Origin: Populus alba | Lineage: Eukaryota > Streptophyta > Magnoliopsida > Malpighiales > Salicaceae | Assembly (NCBI RefSeq): GCF_005239225.2 | Contig: NC_133288.1 | Coordinates: 19,970,169 to 20,034,168, forward strand | DNA: 64,000 bases | Direction: 5' to 3' | Shown: piece by piece, positions 34,482 to 47,289 of the stretch | Numbering within the stretch: position 1 is the first letter of the stretch | Layout: every line of letters starts with the position of its first letter | Program-made: the position numbers and the translations under genes | Notes under the pieces: model-generated | Seen by the model: the letters and a program-made list of their open reading frames with translations, nothing else | Databases searched by the model: none | What the model was told of the DNA's origin: nothing

Positions 34482-34625
34482 GATGTCACGTGACAGGAAA
34501 CCTCCACTGCCACGTCAGAAATGACAGCATCATGACCAGAAGGTCGTGCTTTGGCTTTTCCAAGGCTTGTACCAGATAGTATTTTCCCTAACAAATAGCG
34601 CTATGACACGTGGATGGCCACGAGC
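34482..34625. promoter_or_regulatory. Cluster of ACGT (G-box/ABRE-type) motifs without a visible gene
   Basis: Within about 140 bp: TGTCACGTGACA (palindromic G-box, about 34482), TGCCACGTCAG (about 34508), and GACACGTGGATGGCCACGAG (about 34605). These are binding sites typical of bZIP and bHLH factors in ABA and light responses. No start codon with a conserved frame follows on either side. Confidence 0.4.
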
Positions 34626-35799
34626 TGTCAGTCTTTTGGGAGCTTGCCGGTTCTCAGGCCCATAATCTATCAGAAAGCCAGTATAAAGTGCTAGAAAATT
34701 TAATGTAATGAGCATATAAGCTTCCAAATTTGTGAAATGGGGTTTTATCTCAATCTTATACAACATTTTTCCTTCCTTTAAAAGAAGGATGAATATCAAG
34801 ACATAAACAAGTTATTTTTTTAATAAAAAAATTAATAATTTCAATTTTTTAAATATAATAATTTTTAATTATATTTTATCTCACACACACACACACATAT
34901 ATCAATATTTTAACTCTTAAAAATACTTTTAAAAATGTAATTGCATTAGAATTTTGATTTTTTTACTTCATCAAATTAATATCTAAAAAATAAATTTCTG
35001 AAAATAAAAAATAAATTATTTTATATGATTTAATAATTGATAACAATAAAAAAAATCAAGAGTAAAATAATTTTTTTTATGAATTGAATAAAAATTAATT
35101 AGCCAAAGAGTTATTTTCTTTAAAAAGTATGAGAAAATCTTTTACCGAATAAGTGAGTTTTTTAATTATCAAAAAATCAAATATCATTATTTAAAAACTA
35201 ATATAATGATTAAAACATAAAGAATATAGAGAAATACGAATTGGTTTATTTATTTTATTATTAAATATATTTGAAGAAATTATTTAATTATGAGTTAAAA
35301 ATAATTTAGTTATTTTATTTTATAAGAAAATAATTATCTTTTTTTACTATGATTACAAATCCATTTTTAATGTAATTTTGATTAGTGGATAAATTACCAT
35401 GGAAGTTCAAAAATATCAATGCTCATTATAAAGTAAAGTGAAAATAATGATCTCTAATTATTTGTTTCAAACATCGCAAGTTTGATAATAGGTATGTCAA
35501 TGATAGAACAAACTTTTTTATAACTTAATTTGTCTTGTTTCCCATTAATCAAAATTTATTATGTCTTGTATATTACTATTAAATATAATTTTATCTTTGT
35601 ATCTTATTCCATCTCTTTCTTTTATTCTTTTATCTAAGGTCTTTCCATCTCAAAACAATAATATATTTAGATGGTGATGGAGGTGTTTTGTCTTATAAAA
35701 ATAATTGATGAGTTTTGATGATGCTTCTTTTATCTTACCATTATATTTGATGGACCATAAATTTATTGATATTTCAAATACTTTTTAATATTATTTAGA

Positions 35800-36600
35800 A
35801 AAAAGTTTATTTTTGCACAAACCCATAATAGGCTTCAAAAACGTGTTTTTGGCCTTGATCATAGTCATAAGCCTAATTACTTGGCCCATATTAAGCACTG
35901 CCCAAACCCAACACCTTGGATCAGGCAATACACCTGAGTCTTGGAGGTAGGCCATGCTCAACACCTTTTTAGGCTTGGGTGCCCAAGCTTAGGTGTTGAG
36001 TGAGTGCCCACATTTCATAGGTTCGGGTATGATGCCTAAATCTAGATGTCAGGCATACCCAATGCATTATGGGCCCTAACCTCAAGTTTGAGTCTAATAA
36101 CGTGGTCTATATTCTGGGGCCCAAAGAGTACCTTGAGCCCAATCTTTTTTGTTCCTTATTACTAGTTATGCTAAGGAACTTATTAATGCATGTGTAAAGG
36201 ATATATATTCCTTGTTAATGTATGTGTAAGTAATATTTGTTTCGCATTAATGCTATTATGATAAAATAACTTTTCAGCCACATCACTAAAGCAAAAAACA
36301 AGGTTCCTGAGTTATAAATACTCATTGAACTATCCAAGTTAATCGTTCACAATTTTACATTAGAAAACACATTTCAAAACAAGAACAAATAACCTTGTTT
36401 TTAGAATTTAATGCTCTCTAGTATATTTATTGCACTTTCCATCTATAAAGTTACTGATTTTACTATCTAATTAAGAATCCTCCAAAAGAGAACTTTTTAT
36501 AAGTATCAAAGTCATTCATCAAGATATATTTTCCTTTACTATGGATATTAACCCACAATTCAACAATAAAAAAACTATATTTCTAAACATATTGGATGTA
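35800..36600. mobile_element. Possible solo LTR or LTR remnant
   Basis: A G/C-richer island in AT-rich DNA contains repeated 'ggcttgggtgcccaagcttaggtgttgagtg'-type phrases (35880-36120), then a TATA-like GTTATAAATACTC (about 36313) and a T-rich polyadenylation-like stretch, an order typical of plant LTRs. No adjacent gag/pol frame or clear terminal TG..CA is resolved. Confidence 0.3.
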
Positions 36601-37229
36601 GAAACATCATCACATATGATCATCGTCTCTGAGAATATATAGTTACACATTGTTAATTATTCTAGGTCTGAATAATTTGAGATAATATAAAATACCCCCA
36701 TGGTTTTCAAAAAGACCATGACTGATAATTTGAGATAATGTAAAATAAATGAGTGGATCGTTAATTATCCATTAGGCCAAGAGCACCAAACCATTTGATA
36801 TTCAAACCATGTTAGGTCAGGACTATCCATTTCTCTTTCAACCATCCCAATATCGTTTGTCTTTGGAAGCAGATCCACGTACACGAGATGACCGGGGAAG
36901 AAGAAAGAAGCAAAACGACACAAATTCATAAAAAGTAGATAGTGTGAGTATCTTAAATTAATACAATATTTAGTAATTTTACAGGTGAGAAAGGTAGGTT
37001 TTACCAGCCTTCAACGTGCCAACCTAGCCACCTGATCAATTTCCAATTGGCTGGGGAAAACTTTTGCCCTAATTGAGATAAGTAAAGCCAGACGATGGTC
37101 AAGGGAGGATAAAATTGCAATCTTTATATGTGATATTTTGGAGATGCTGTACTGTTCTCCTCTGAAGATAAGTGGCATTTCTTTTAACACATCAAATGTA
37201 CCTCTACACTACCATCCTTGTCAATCATT

Positions 37230-37260
37230 GGAACAAAAGAAGAAGAAGAAGAAGAAGAAA
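37230..37260. repeat. (AAG)n microsatellite
   Basis: Eight or so AAG/GAA units. Confidence 0.8.
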
Positions 37261-39584
37261 TATATTTCGATAAAATAAAAGAAGAAGCACGAATTGATCT
37301 TCGTTCCAAGCGAATCAAGTCAAACCTAAAAGGGACTTGTTCAAAGGTTTAATGGCAGTACATATCCCCGTTGCTTAACGGGTATTTAAAAAAAAAAAAT
37401 GAATTTTATAGTTCAAACAAGAGCGATATTGGTTATTTAATTTTTAGGTTTTACATCATGCTTCCTTTCCACTGTTTGAACTACTTTTATCCAGATAATA
37501 TATGAATCCAAGAAATTTTCGTCGATATTTTTATTTATATTTATCAAGTTTTTAGTAGTGAATTATTTAAATAAATCCACATGAATGTCAAGTAATTGTC
37601 ATGTTGTAAGTTTTTTTTTTATTAAAAATGCTGTAAAATCAATATCCATAATATATAGGATCATTAAAAGGAAAGTTAATAACAATCAAATATAAAAACA
37701 TAGACTCGATATTTTTTAGGGTTTCTAAACATAATCAACTAACTAATTATTTCACTAAAAATATAGGAATCGAATAATAATTTACTATAATCCCATTTTA
37801 TTTACCCAAAAAAAGTCGCACAAGAATTCTTCAGTTCTCATTGCACAGTATATATAATCGATCTTCCATGACACGCAGGTAGCATACCCCAGAATTAGTT
37901 CAAAATTAATGGTAGAAGGAACCGGTCAAATGATTTGCTTGATGGATTTTGGGAGGGCGAGCCATATCTTGTATTCCTTTCCTTTCCTTTTCCTTTTGAT
38001 TTCTTCATGTTTCGACTGCTGAATGCATAGATCCTTTAAAAGCAGACTGTTAGCTTCAGGAAACAGAAACCAATGTGCCGTGCACCCACCACCCTCCATC
38101 CCCACTTGGATTTCCTGTCGCCTCCCTTCCTTTTCTTGTTACCATAACCAAAGCTAAAGTTTGCGCTTCAAACTACGTCCAAAAGTTCAAATCCAGGAGA
38201 AAAACTGCGTCAAATGATACTCCTAGCAGCTTAAATTACTAATAAACAGTCATTTTGACAACCCAATATCTTTTCCCACTTGTTTTTATTTGGAATTGGC
38301 AGAATTTTCAGGAAATTCGCTATGATATAATAAGCTTATTTCGATTGGACTTTCTGTTTAATATGAACTATCAATATTCCAGTGGCATTTCTTGATGATA
38401 GACACTCATCACCCGTAATCTTTCTGAATCTTTAAAACTCACAGGTGTCCAGCGTAATTAATTACCACGGAGGATGGCGACCAAAATGATAATCAATTGA
38501 CTAATAAGTTTTGCTACCATGCATGACGACATAACTTCATACTCTCTTTGAATAACAGAAGTTAGCGATCCGTGTATCGGTGTTCCAGCTTGATGAAATC
38601 ATTTCTTAAATGCAGAAAAAATGTGTCCATGCATGTTCCCTTGAACGAAACAATCCCAACTATACACTATTTTGAAATTGATAAAGGGTAATGGAAGATA
38701 TAAATGTGGATCCTGGATTGGTTTAATCTGGACGAGGCATAAAAGGCCACGAACATCCGTCCATATCCCTGGATTTTCTGCCCAGTACATGATTGATCCT
38801 TGGATATATCGTCCAAAAAGTAGCAGATCATACGCGCCACAGTACTTTTTGTTCGTAGCCGTTGTCAGCTTGAATTGTATGAATCATTTCCAATCATGAA
38901 TATAATCGTTGCTTTTAGAAAATGAATTTAGGGTTTGACGTATCAAATGCAGATGATTAGATTTGAGTTTTATATTTAGTAAAGCTCGCCGGATAATTGT
39001 GAAGTGGGTTGCACGTATCCTGTTCAGGAGGAAAGCAGATACCAAATATCTAGTGCTTAAAGCAGCAAGAGGGGTGAGGTGGAATGGGAGGCAATGTGGT
39101 CTTGTCAGGTCGGTGGTTGGCACAGAATGTTTACCCTAGAGGAGCTTCCGGTGCTGTCATTTTGAGTATCAGACGAACTTTGATTATTATTTTTTTACTG
39201 GTCATCCCTTTTTTTTGTTCTCACTAGTCACTACATTAATTTACACACAAAAAACGCAGATAAAGAAGAGTAAATGAATTATTAATTATTAATGCATCAC
39301 TGCACTCATGTACCGGATCATATTAAAATAATATTTCTGTAAATAAAAAGGGAAAAACAGACAAAAACAGATGAGAAAAAGAAAAGAGAGAGCATGGGAA
39401 TTTCCGGGTTCCCGAGCAGAAAAAGAGCTTGCCCAAATGTCATGTCTGTCAGCTTCCAGGCTTTATGGGATTCTCATAAATGAACCTGTGAACGTCCAAA
39501 CATGTCGTTTTAAATCTTCTCATTTCCTCTGGGATACTAATGTATTTGTAAAAATATTAATCACTGTGCTTTAATTAATATTGA

Positions 39585-39780
39585 TTCAGAGTGTTTGAGA
39601 ATTAAATAAAATTATTTTTAAAATATTTTTATTTGAAAATATATTAAAATAATATTTTTTATTTTTAAAAATTATTTTTATATCAATACATCAAAATAAT
39701 CTAAAAACATAAAAAAATTAATTTAAAATAAATAAAATTTAATTTTTAAAAAACTCTTTTAAAACATAAAAATAAACAGA
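39585..39780. repeat. AT-rich MITE-like fragment
   Basis: It carries the family core in reverse ('tttttatatcaatacatcaaaataatctaaaaacat') between A/T runs, as at 5320-5530 and 57100-57275. Confidence 0.55.
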
Positions 39781-40589
39781 CAAGACCCAATCAAATATCA
39801 ACATTTTGAATCCCGGGATTCTGAAGAAGAGAAACCTTTTCACAAATTTTCTACAAGATGGACAGGCCCCATGCATCTATCCAAGCAGGGCCCTTTATCA
39901 TCATCAAATTTGGTTGTGGTTTTTTTAGAGCAGTACCACCAGATTAAACGATATAATATAACGGTGAAAATTAGGCAACTAGCATTCAAATTAAAAAAAA
40001 ATAACATCTTATTATATTCAATAATAACAATATTTAATAAATATTGGACAACATCATAAAAATATATTATTTCATTGAGTTCCAGTTACATCAACGATTA
40101 ATTAAAGTATCTGATGCACAGCTCTTGAAAGATACATCGATCTTCGGCAACTACTGACAAATGTAGTTTATTATTAATGATTATGTAATTACATTGATTA
40201 TTAGTTGTACTTGCTTACTCTTTCTCGTGACTCGTAGACGTGCTATCCATGTTAGGTTAATTCAGCAGTAGCCATGGATGATGGAGGAGGGAACATGGAA
40301 GGCATAAAAACTATGTATAAAAGAGGAAGACATTCAAATAAATAAATTCCAATCTAAAGTATCTATCTCGTATGATAAAAATTATAATTAATGTAACAAA
40401 ATAATTCAAGTATCACAAATACTCCATAATTAATCAAATATGAAAAAACAATAATTGCTAATCAGATTAATAATTTAATTTCTAGAGTTACAATGTAATA
40501 TAAAAGGAAGATACTTAACTTCTCAATAACATTATTGTTCCCTCCTCGTAAATTATTGTTCGTTGTAATAATATATATTTTTTAATTTT

Positions 40590-41120
40590 ATTATTTAATA
40601 TTAAATTTATTTGGGATTAAACTTAATTTATTTAAAAAAAATTTTTTTTTAGAATTATCCAATCTTATTACTCAGACCATGAATTTTGTGGGTTAACTCG
40701 GTAAACTTTTTTTTAATTTTTTTTTGCCGATTTTTTTTTTCAATTTTATCTTTCAATATTTAGGTTGATTTTCAATTAACCTGAGTTGAATATAATTTTT
40801 TTTTCTTCAATTTCATCCTTCAATATTTGATTGATTGAGATTTGTGCTTCATAATTTATTTTGATTTACTTTTTATTGGATTATTCTTGTCTCATGATAT
40901 AGGTTTGACAAGCTAATCTGAGTTGAATTGAGTTTTTTTTTTATTTTTTTTTTTAGTTTTATTTTTCAATATTGGGTTGATTAAGAATTATGCTACACTT
41001 TTTTTTTTTCTGCTTTATATGAGATTATCACAGTCTCATGATCCGAATCATAATTTTTACATGTTAACACGAGTTGACCTGGGTTAATACAACATATTAT
41101 CATTTAAATACTTTTTTTTT
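40590..41120. repeat. GGTTAACCC-type repeat array (reverse orientation)
   Basis: Three to four units alternate 'caattttatctttcaatatt', 'ttggattattcttgtctcatga' and 'tgggttaactcggtaaac'-like blocks, in the same order and orientation as 27740-28890. Confidence 0.55.
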
Positions 41121-42927
41121 TAAATATTGCCGTAATTTTTTTTAATCAAACTATTTTTTAAGTTAATCACTACACGAGTTTATTTTTTTTCCTCATGAAA
41201 ACATGCAAGCAATACTTGAATTTTTTTTCTAAGTATGATTTGGCTCACAAATATAGTGCATGTAAATGATCAAGTGAGATCTAATAGATCTGATGTATAA
41301 AAAAATTCATTTTCTAAATATTAAAAGAAAAGCTTGAAATCATAGTTATAATATCCAATGTAGGTTCAACTTAGCACAAGGTTTGGAATGGTGGGTTCAT
41401 TGACTCGTTTATGTTAATTTAAATTATGATTGAAAAAAAAACCTAAAAAATCATTTTCGATGGTTTTTAAAATAAAAATAATATCTTTTGAATAAAAATA
41501 AATCTAGGTCAGTCAATGAGTCGGTTGATTACCAAACTATTCTTAGAAACTTGGCTGAATAGAATCTTGTCGCTTTATCTTACTACTTATCCACTCTTAC
41601 GGGTTAGTAGGAAATGAATATTCCTCGGTACAATCGGGTCAACCCGTCTAAAAGTTACGAGAAGAGTGGAAGCACGCTCCATGATCGAGATTGGGATAGC
41701 TAGGAAGGTGAAAACGAAAGGCTTGCAGGCACAGAAATCAGCGAGGGATAGATTGACGGTGACATGTCCTAAAAACGAAAAATAAAAAGATCATCTGGTC
41801 TTACGCATTCTGGTTACTGTTTCATTTCGGTTTTCACCCTTTTCACCTCGCCTCGCCTCGCGCCACCCTTGGCGGCGAAAACTAGTCATATCATTGGCAG
41901 TGCTTGGTGCTGTATTCGGACTACATTTAATATTTTCGAATAATTTTAATACGCTTATGCTGAATAAAAAAAAAAAAACTAAGCATGCTGCATTATCAAT
42001 AAAAAAACCGGGTTAATCATCAAGGCTTTGCGTGCAGGGGGGAGTTGACTTCAATGTGGGCATTCATGGAAGATCAAAAGAAGAAACCAGAGGAGGGCAG
42101 TGGCACGTTGGCCTTATTTATGCAAGGTTTAATTGCACAAACGTGTTGCCTCTTAATGTGTACGGGTGACTGTTTGGAAATTGAAGTTTTTTCATAAATT
42201 TCTTGCTTCTGGCAATCCTGGACAGGCTGACCAATAGGTTGCACCTACTTGTACAAAAACAAGTGGCTAGCAGAGTCGAGGTGCCGAGTACGAATGCTTC
42301 GCCTTTGACCCCTGGCTCGTAGCAAGATAGGGCGCAAATAAAAGGACTTCGCATCTAAAAGCTCAAACACACTCGACATGTCTTTGACTTCTACCACACC
42401 TACAGCTATAGAGCATAAGCTCTCGAAAGCAAAATAGGTAGGGGCAATCTTGTGCACAGAAAAGCTTTGTAGCCCTCACTGAAAGAGAAATAGTGCCGGA
42501 GAAAATGGTAAAAATATAACCTGCATGCATGATGATGACTTGCTGATAACCAAGCTGACATGCCTACAAGAAAGCACAAAGCTTGGTGCTTTTTTACTCT
42601 CTTTCATTGTCCTGTTTAGTTTTCAGATGAGATATAAAATAACAATGAGATGATCAGAACGAGTTACTTTTCTTTTTCAGTAAAATCATAAGCTGCAACA
42701 GAGAAAAAAAAGCTTCATAGAAACTCAAGTTCTGCCTCCTTTTTCTTTATTTGTAATGAGTGTGCATCGGATTACCACTTCTTTTACCATCTTTCCAGAG
42801 TAGTATGGCGAGCAAAATGGAAGAAAAAAAAAACCATTAACAAGTGACTGTTCTTCTTTTGGTGTGTAAGATTTTTTAATTTCTTGATTTCATTTATGCT
42901 TTTTTTCACAAATGAATTGTCAGCGAA

Positions 42928-43865
42928 TTAGACCTCTAAAAAGCTCCAGGACTCAGCAAGTGCATCCTGCAAGAAATCATGAAGGAAAATTTACTTAAGC
43001 AAGTGGGATGTTTCTAGTTCTGTTTTGAAGTTCACAGACTCGGTGGTATAGAAAATAACAGTAAAAGAATGCAACAGCATTAAGAGATTAGCTTTTGTAC
43101 CTTATTAGTATGATAAGGATTGTATTGTTTTGAGCTACCAGCGGTATGAGAAAAATATACAAGCTAATAGCAATATCGTGGAGTCAGAGATTATCGACAA
43201 AATGCACAAATTGCACCTATTTAGATGAGGAAAAAGGCATGGAGAGAATTAGATTAATAAATTAGGGAAGAAGTACAGCCAAATTGAGAATGGGAAAGAA
43301 AGTGAAGGACCAACCTCCATTTGGATTGTAGGTAACAGAATGTCTCCATCACTAGCAAGGCAGAGTTTCATAGCAGAGCGCCCACCTGCCAAAATAAGGA
43401 ACCAAACCATGAATAAGAATAAGAACAAGCAAGAGAGCCTTTTCAACCAAAAACTATAGTTCAGAAGAAGACAAATATCTACAAAAATGCTTTCAAAAGT
43501 TACGCACAGTAAATGCTCTATTCATTTGGGTTGGATTCAACCGATCCATGTTTCTATAGGAAAATATCAGCTTTTGGTTTGTCCTAGAGATGGCATATAG
43601 TCACCTAATAATCGCACATTTTCGAGTTAATATTCGTGTTCTTTCCACATGGACAACACGAGAAATCATCAGAGGAGCTTGTGAACAGTCGGGGGCTGGG
43701 ATGCCTGCTAACTGGGGACGATACACAAAACATCGAGCTAGAATTGGTACGGATTCCTGCAAATAGAGAATAAAAGCTTAAGTAAATTATAAGGTGAAAT
43801 AGTTCTCGAAAAAGAGGTGAATTTGCAAGAATATACTATACACCATCTGATTGTTGCAGGTTACC
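42928..43865 (-). other. Spliced-looking segments downstream of the BST1 stop
   Basis: On the minus strand, after the BST1 stop, a donor (CTCAG|GTAACC, 43864/43865) is followed by three segments bordered by good splice signals: 43605-43756, 43315-43385 and 42928-42966. The last two join in phase to read GRSAMKLCLASDGDILLPTIQME then DALAESWSFLEV and a stop; the first does not continue that frame. They may be 3'-UTR exons of BST1 transcripts, an alternative end, or remains of another gene. I do not recognise the peptide. Confidence 0.35.
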
Positions 43866-43931
43866 TGAGACAGTGCAGTTAACCTGTTTACTCAAACATC
43901 CTAGCAATGCTGGTGACTTGTATATCCATCC

Positions 43932-46900
43932 TCAAAAGAAATTGAATTCGGTGTATCCATGTAAGTGCGGCAACAGCTCTTCTACCTCAATTCTAGAATT
44001 GGAACAACTCATGCTTTTCTTTATTCGGCTACGATTTATAGACTCAACCTCAGCCAAAAATACCCCACAAACTGGTCTATGATCTGAGAACCTTGACTCC
44101 CCACGTACATAAGATAACTGAGTGAGGCCCCTTCCATACCACAATATACGATCACACCTGCATTTGTATATAGCCTGATTATTTGTATGTCAGAAAATTA
44201 AAGCATATTCTATTCACAGTCCCATGAAGATGTTCCAAAGTTTTTATTTAAATTTTCTCCGTACCAAAAAAAAAAGAGTATTTTTTGCTCACAATTTTCA
44301 CTGAAATAAAATTCTCCTTTTTTTTTTCCTTGTTCAGAAGCAGAAAAAATGGAGATTACCATGCAGGAGTCCTTCGTTTCTCCTTCGGGTGCCTATCATC
44401 CCCTGCATATCTATCTGAGTTATTGGAATACTTGTATGTGGGAGGGAAATATATCTTGCCTTCATTCCATCCATCAAAAACTCGCCCTCGTCCCTGCTCT
44501 ATCCGAAGCTGAAATTAAGAATCATCAAAGGGGTCAGATCGAACCACTCTCATTGAAGAACCACAAAGTATAACAGCACATCAATGCATACGCATCAGAG
44601 GAATATCTAAAAGTTTAGGCGACATGCCTGGTCATTCTCTAGCAACGCCCTCCAATTTTGCATCTCGACAAGAGTTTTCACGGCACGATAAGACAAGGCA
44701 ATCCGATAATTCAAATCACCAAGCCAAATGATTCGACTGCCAAGGCAATGAAGATTTAGACAGCATGTTGATTGGCCCAAAATAAAGAGCAAACGTTCTG
44801 AAAATGAACACAGAGAATCAGTAATGCTTACTCATGCTCTAGAATTGTTTGAGGGGAGTTTTTGTCTCCTCTGGAATGAACTCTAGGAAACCTTGTCTTC
44901 CTAAGGATCTCCATAACATCAGAGTTTCTCCGCAGCTCGTCTCCCTCCTTCTGCCCAGATGTCAAATGGCTACAGATGAAGCAAAAGCTTGTTTGGTGCA
45001 ATGACATGCTAATTGAAATCGAGCCCTGGAAAACCCAAAGAGAATAAGAGTGCAACTTTTTTCCCTAGTTCATCACAATTTTGCTATCAAGTTCATAAGA
45101 AGGAAAATGTACCTTGTTTCCGAGATAACCCATCAATCCTCTGCCCACACAAGACACTTTGAGATTGCGAACATCATCTCTAAGATCGCTCTTTACCCAT
45201 ACTGTTAGAAATACGCCGACCATTTGCTTACAGGCCACCAAACAGTACCTTGACTGGCCTGTTTGTCTATCTCTATCCTCCATTGACAAGGATCCACTGT
45301 AATCAATTGGCGAGTGTTGAGTATCCAATGGTGAATCCCCTGGCCCATTCTCATCATCAGAGGAACCCCATTGGTAATTGGGATCATAGTCACTCGGTCT
45401 ATTCCCAAAGATAACCCTGTCACAGACACTAAAACGTCGATCAAGTTTAGGTTGTGGTATCACCATGTCACCATCCATTCTCATGCTGCGGCTCAGGGAC
45501 TGAAAGGAACGGCGATGGAAGAAAGATGAGGCTTTCTGCCTCGTTGATCCCTCAAAGTCTGCATCCAATTCTACAATTGGATCAGAGATTGGTGAAGGAG
45601 TATGGTAACCCCAACTGGTACCAGGAAGGCTATTTAGAGTCTTCCTAATAAGAGCTAGCCATTTCTTGGCCGGTCCATTGTCTTCTGTGCCCAAAACATT
45701 TCCAGCATTCAAGGGCACAATTTCTTGAAACCTGAAACCAACGAGATCAAATAGATTAGCCAGTATTACAGCAAAGTTGCTTGCCTTAATCAAATAGGAC
45801 AAAAAAGAATTGGTTATTTGACAAACCCAAGAACATAAATATCAGCAGGAGGTGAAGTGTGAAGCCAATCCTCAAGGTTCAAATGACTTGGAGGAGATTT
45901 TCCAGCTACATTCCAAGTTGCTACAAATATCCTGCACTCACATATTAATTGAAACACAATAAAAAACAACTCTTAGCAAGAATCAAATAAAGGCAACGCC
46001 ATGATTAAGAATTGGCCTTGCCTATAATTGTTCACATCTGTAACTTGTGCAGCATCAAGATCAATTTTGCCTCGCTGCACTCCACCAGAGTGCCTCCTGT
46101 ATGATGTCTCTGCGGATCAAAGTGAGGAGGGTTTTATAGGAATTTTTGAAAATCAAAGGGGTAAGATATATGAAAAGGAACAGCATCCTCATAATTATCA
46201 CTGTGCCTTTTATCAATACTTTGGAAGTTAAAAGAGGGCTGTGGTCCAGACCAATACTGGGAGGTGTCTGATACTGAACCTGTTTTGCTTTTCTTGATGG
46301 TGCATGCTTCTCTCTCTGAGAAGGTGTGCCTCCACTCTTCACCGCCACCTGAAAAAGAAATGCAATAAAGATGTTAAAGCTGTGCTCTTTCCACTGCCAA
46401 ATGCATCAATCAAACATATTCAAACAGCACAAAAAACAAATACTATATTCTTTGTTATGAAGAAAAAACAAAAACAAAAACGAAATGAAATTCAGGGGAG
46501 GAAAGGAACAAATTGGCAGATCTTGAACTGCAGATGGAAGAAGCAGGACCCCTTTAACCCAAAAACATTTTTGTTGTGAAAAAACAAATAGTGATGCAGA
46601 AGTAGAAATAATGCAAAGTACTCAGGGTCTAGAAGAATCCAAATCCAACTCAGTGGACAAGTTTCTTGGATATAAATGGCCAAGATTCCCCAAATCCAAT
46701 CCAATAGGAGGATAGAAGACCAATAATCACCTCCGTAAAGGACATCATCTGCTTGAAATTCCTCAGCTTTGCTCTTGATATTGAACCACTTCTTGACCAG
46801 TGTCTTAGGCCATGAAAGCTTCACCAACAACAAACACACATATAGTTGGCAATTAGAGAGAGCATAAATGCATCGTAAAATCCAAAGATTTTTTTATTGG

Positions 46901-46943
46901 CATTTTCACAAACCTTGCTCTTCTTCGAGTTCTCATCTCTCAT
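43932..46943 (-). CDS. BST1: Type I inositol polyphosphate 5-phosphatase, BST1/MRH3 type
   Basis: Ten exons on the minus strand: 46914-46943, 46731-46818, 46280-46348, 46022-46109, 45827-45931, 45113-45731, 44832-45025, 44628-44736, 44360-44508 and 43932-44157, giving 558 residues in frame. The N-terminus ([19 protein letters not shown]) and the end (GYTEFNFF) match Arabidopsis At5g65090. The catalytic core spans roughly residue 127 onward: [21 protein letters not shown], then WLGDLNYR (402-409), PAWCDR (482-487) and SDHRPV (508-513), the metal- and phosphate-binding motifs of 5-phosphatases. A Ser/Arg-rich insert (about 200-265) is typical of type I plant enzymes. The family removes the 5-phosphate from inositol phosphates or phosphoinositides; the Arabidopsis gene restricts root-hair initiation. 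Introns 4 and 8 have GC donors (TATAG|GCAAGG, ACCAG|GCATGT), required by the frame. Confidence 0.93.
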
Positions 46944-47281
46944 TGTTTCACAAATTCATATAGCTCTCCAGATTATATTGATACTGGCAAGATATAAGTC
47001 CCTCTTTGTTAAGCTATGGCTTGATGTTCTGGGTTTGCTTAGAATAGAATATGAATGTTGAAAGAAACGAAATCTCAGGAATTTCAAAGAATCCTGGAAC
47101 AAGATTTTATTTTCCTTGAACAATCCAAGAACAAGTTCAAGCTCATGTTTTTCACATAAAGGGAGAAGTCCAGTGGTTAAGGCAAAGGAGAAGATGGGAA
47201 AAAAGAGAGGGTAGCGCTCTGTTTCTCTGGTTAAGGAAGAGAAAACGAGAGAGTCAACAAAGAAAGTCGCAGCTCCTCTGC

Positions 47282-47289
47282 ATTTTATA
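47282..47289 (-). promoter_or_regulatory. TATA box of the BST1 gene
   Basis: On the minus strand this reads CTATAAAATG, about 340 bp upstream of the start codon. That leaves a roughly 300-base purine/pyrimidine-rich leader, with GA-repeats further upstream (about 47500-47520). Confidence 0.55.

Larger units (their letters stand above)
31893..43600. other. About 11.7 kb of spacer, no supportable protein gene
   Basis: Between the FLZ gene and the 3' end of the BST1 gene I find no conserved coding frame on either strand. The stretches 31900-34700 and 37800-39200 are less AT-rich and look like unique sequence (possible regulatory DNA or non-coding RNA, not demonstrable here). The stretch 34800-37800 is very AT-rich with an LTR-like segment near 35800-36600. 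The stretch 39590-41500 holds MITE and GTTAAC-type repeats. The short frames at 33572-33799, 38599-39123 and 42118-42457 were inspected and not recognised. Confidence 0.55.

Noticed and set aside
42118..42457. Overlapping minus-strand frames near 42.1-42.5 kb
   Set aside because: Neither resembles a known family; no splice continuation or start context supports a gene.
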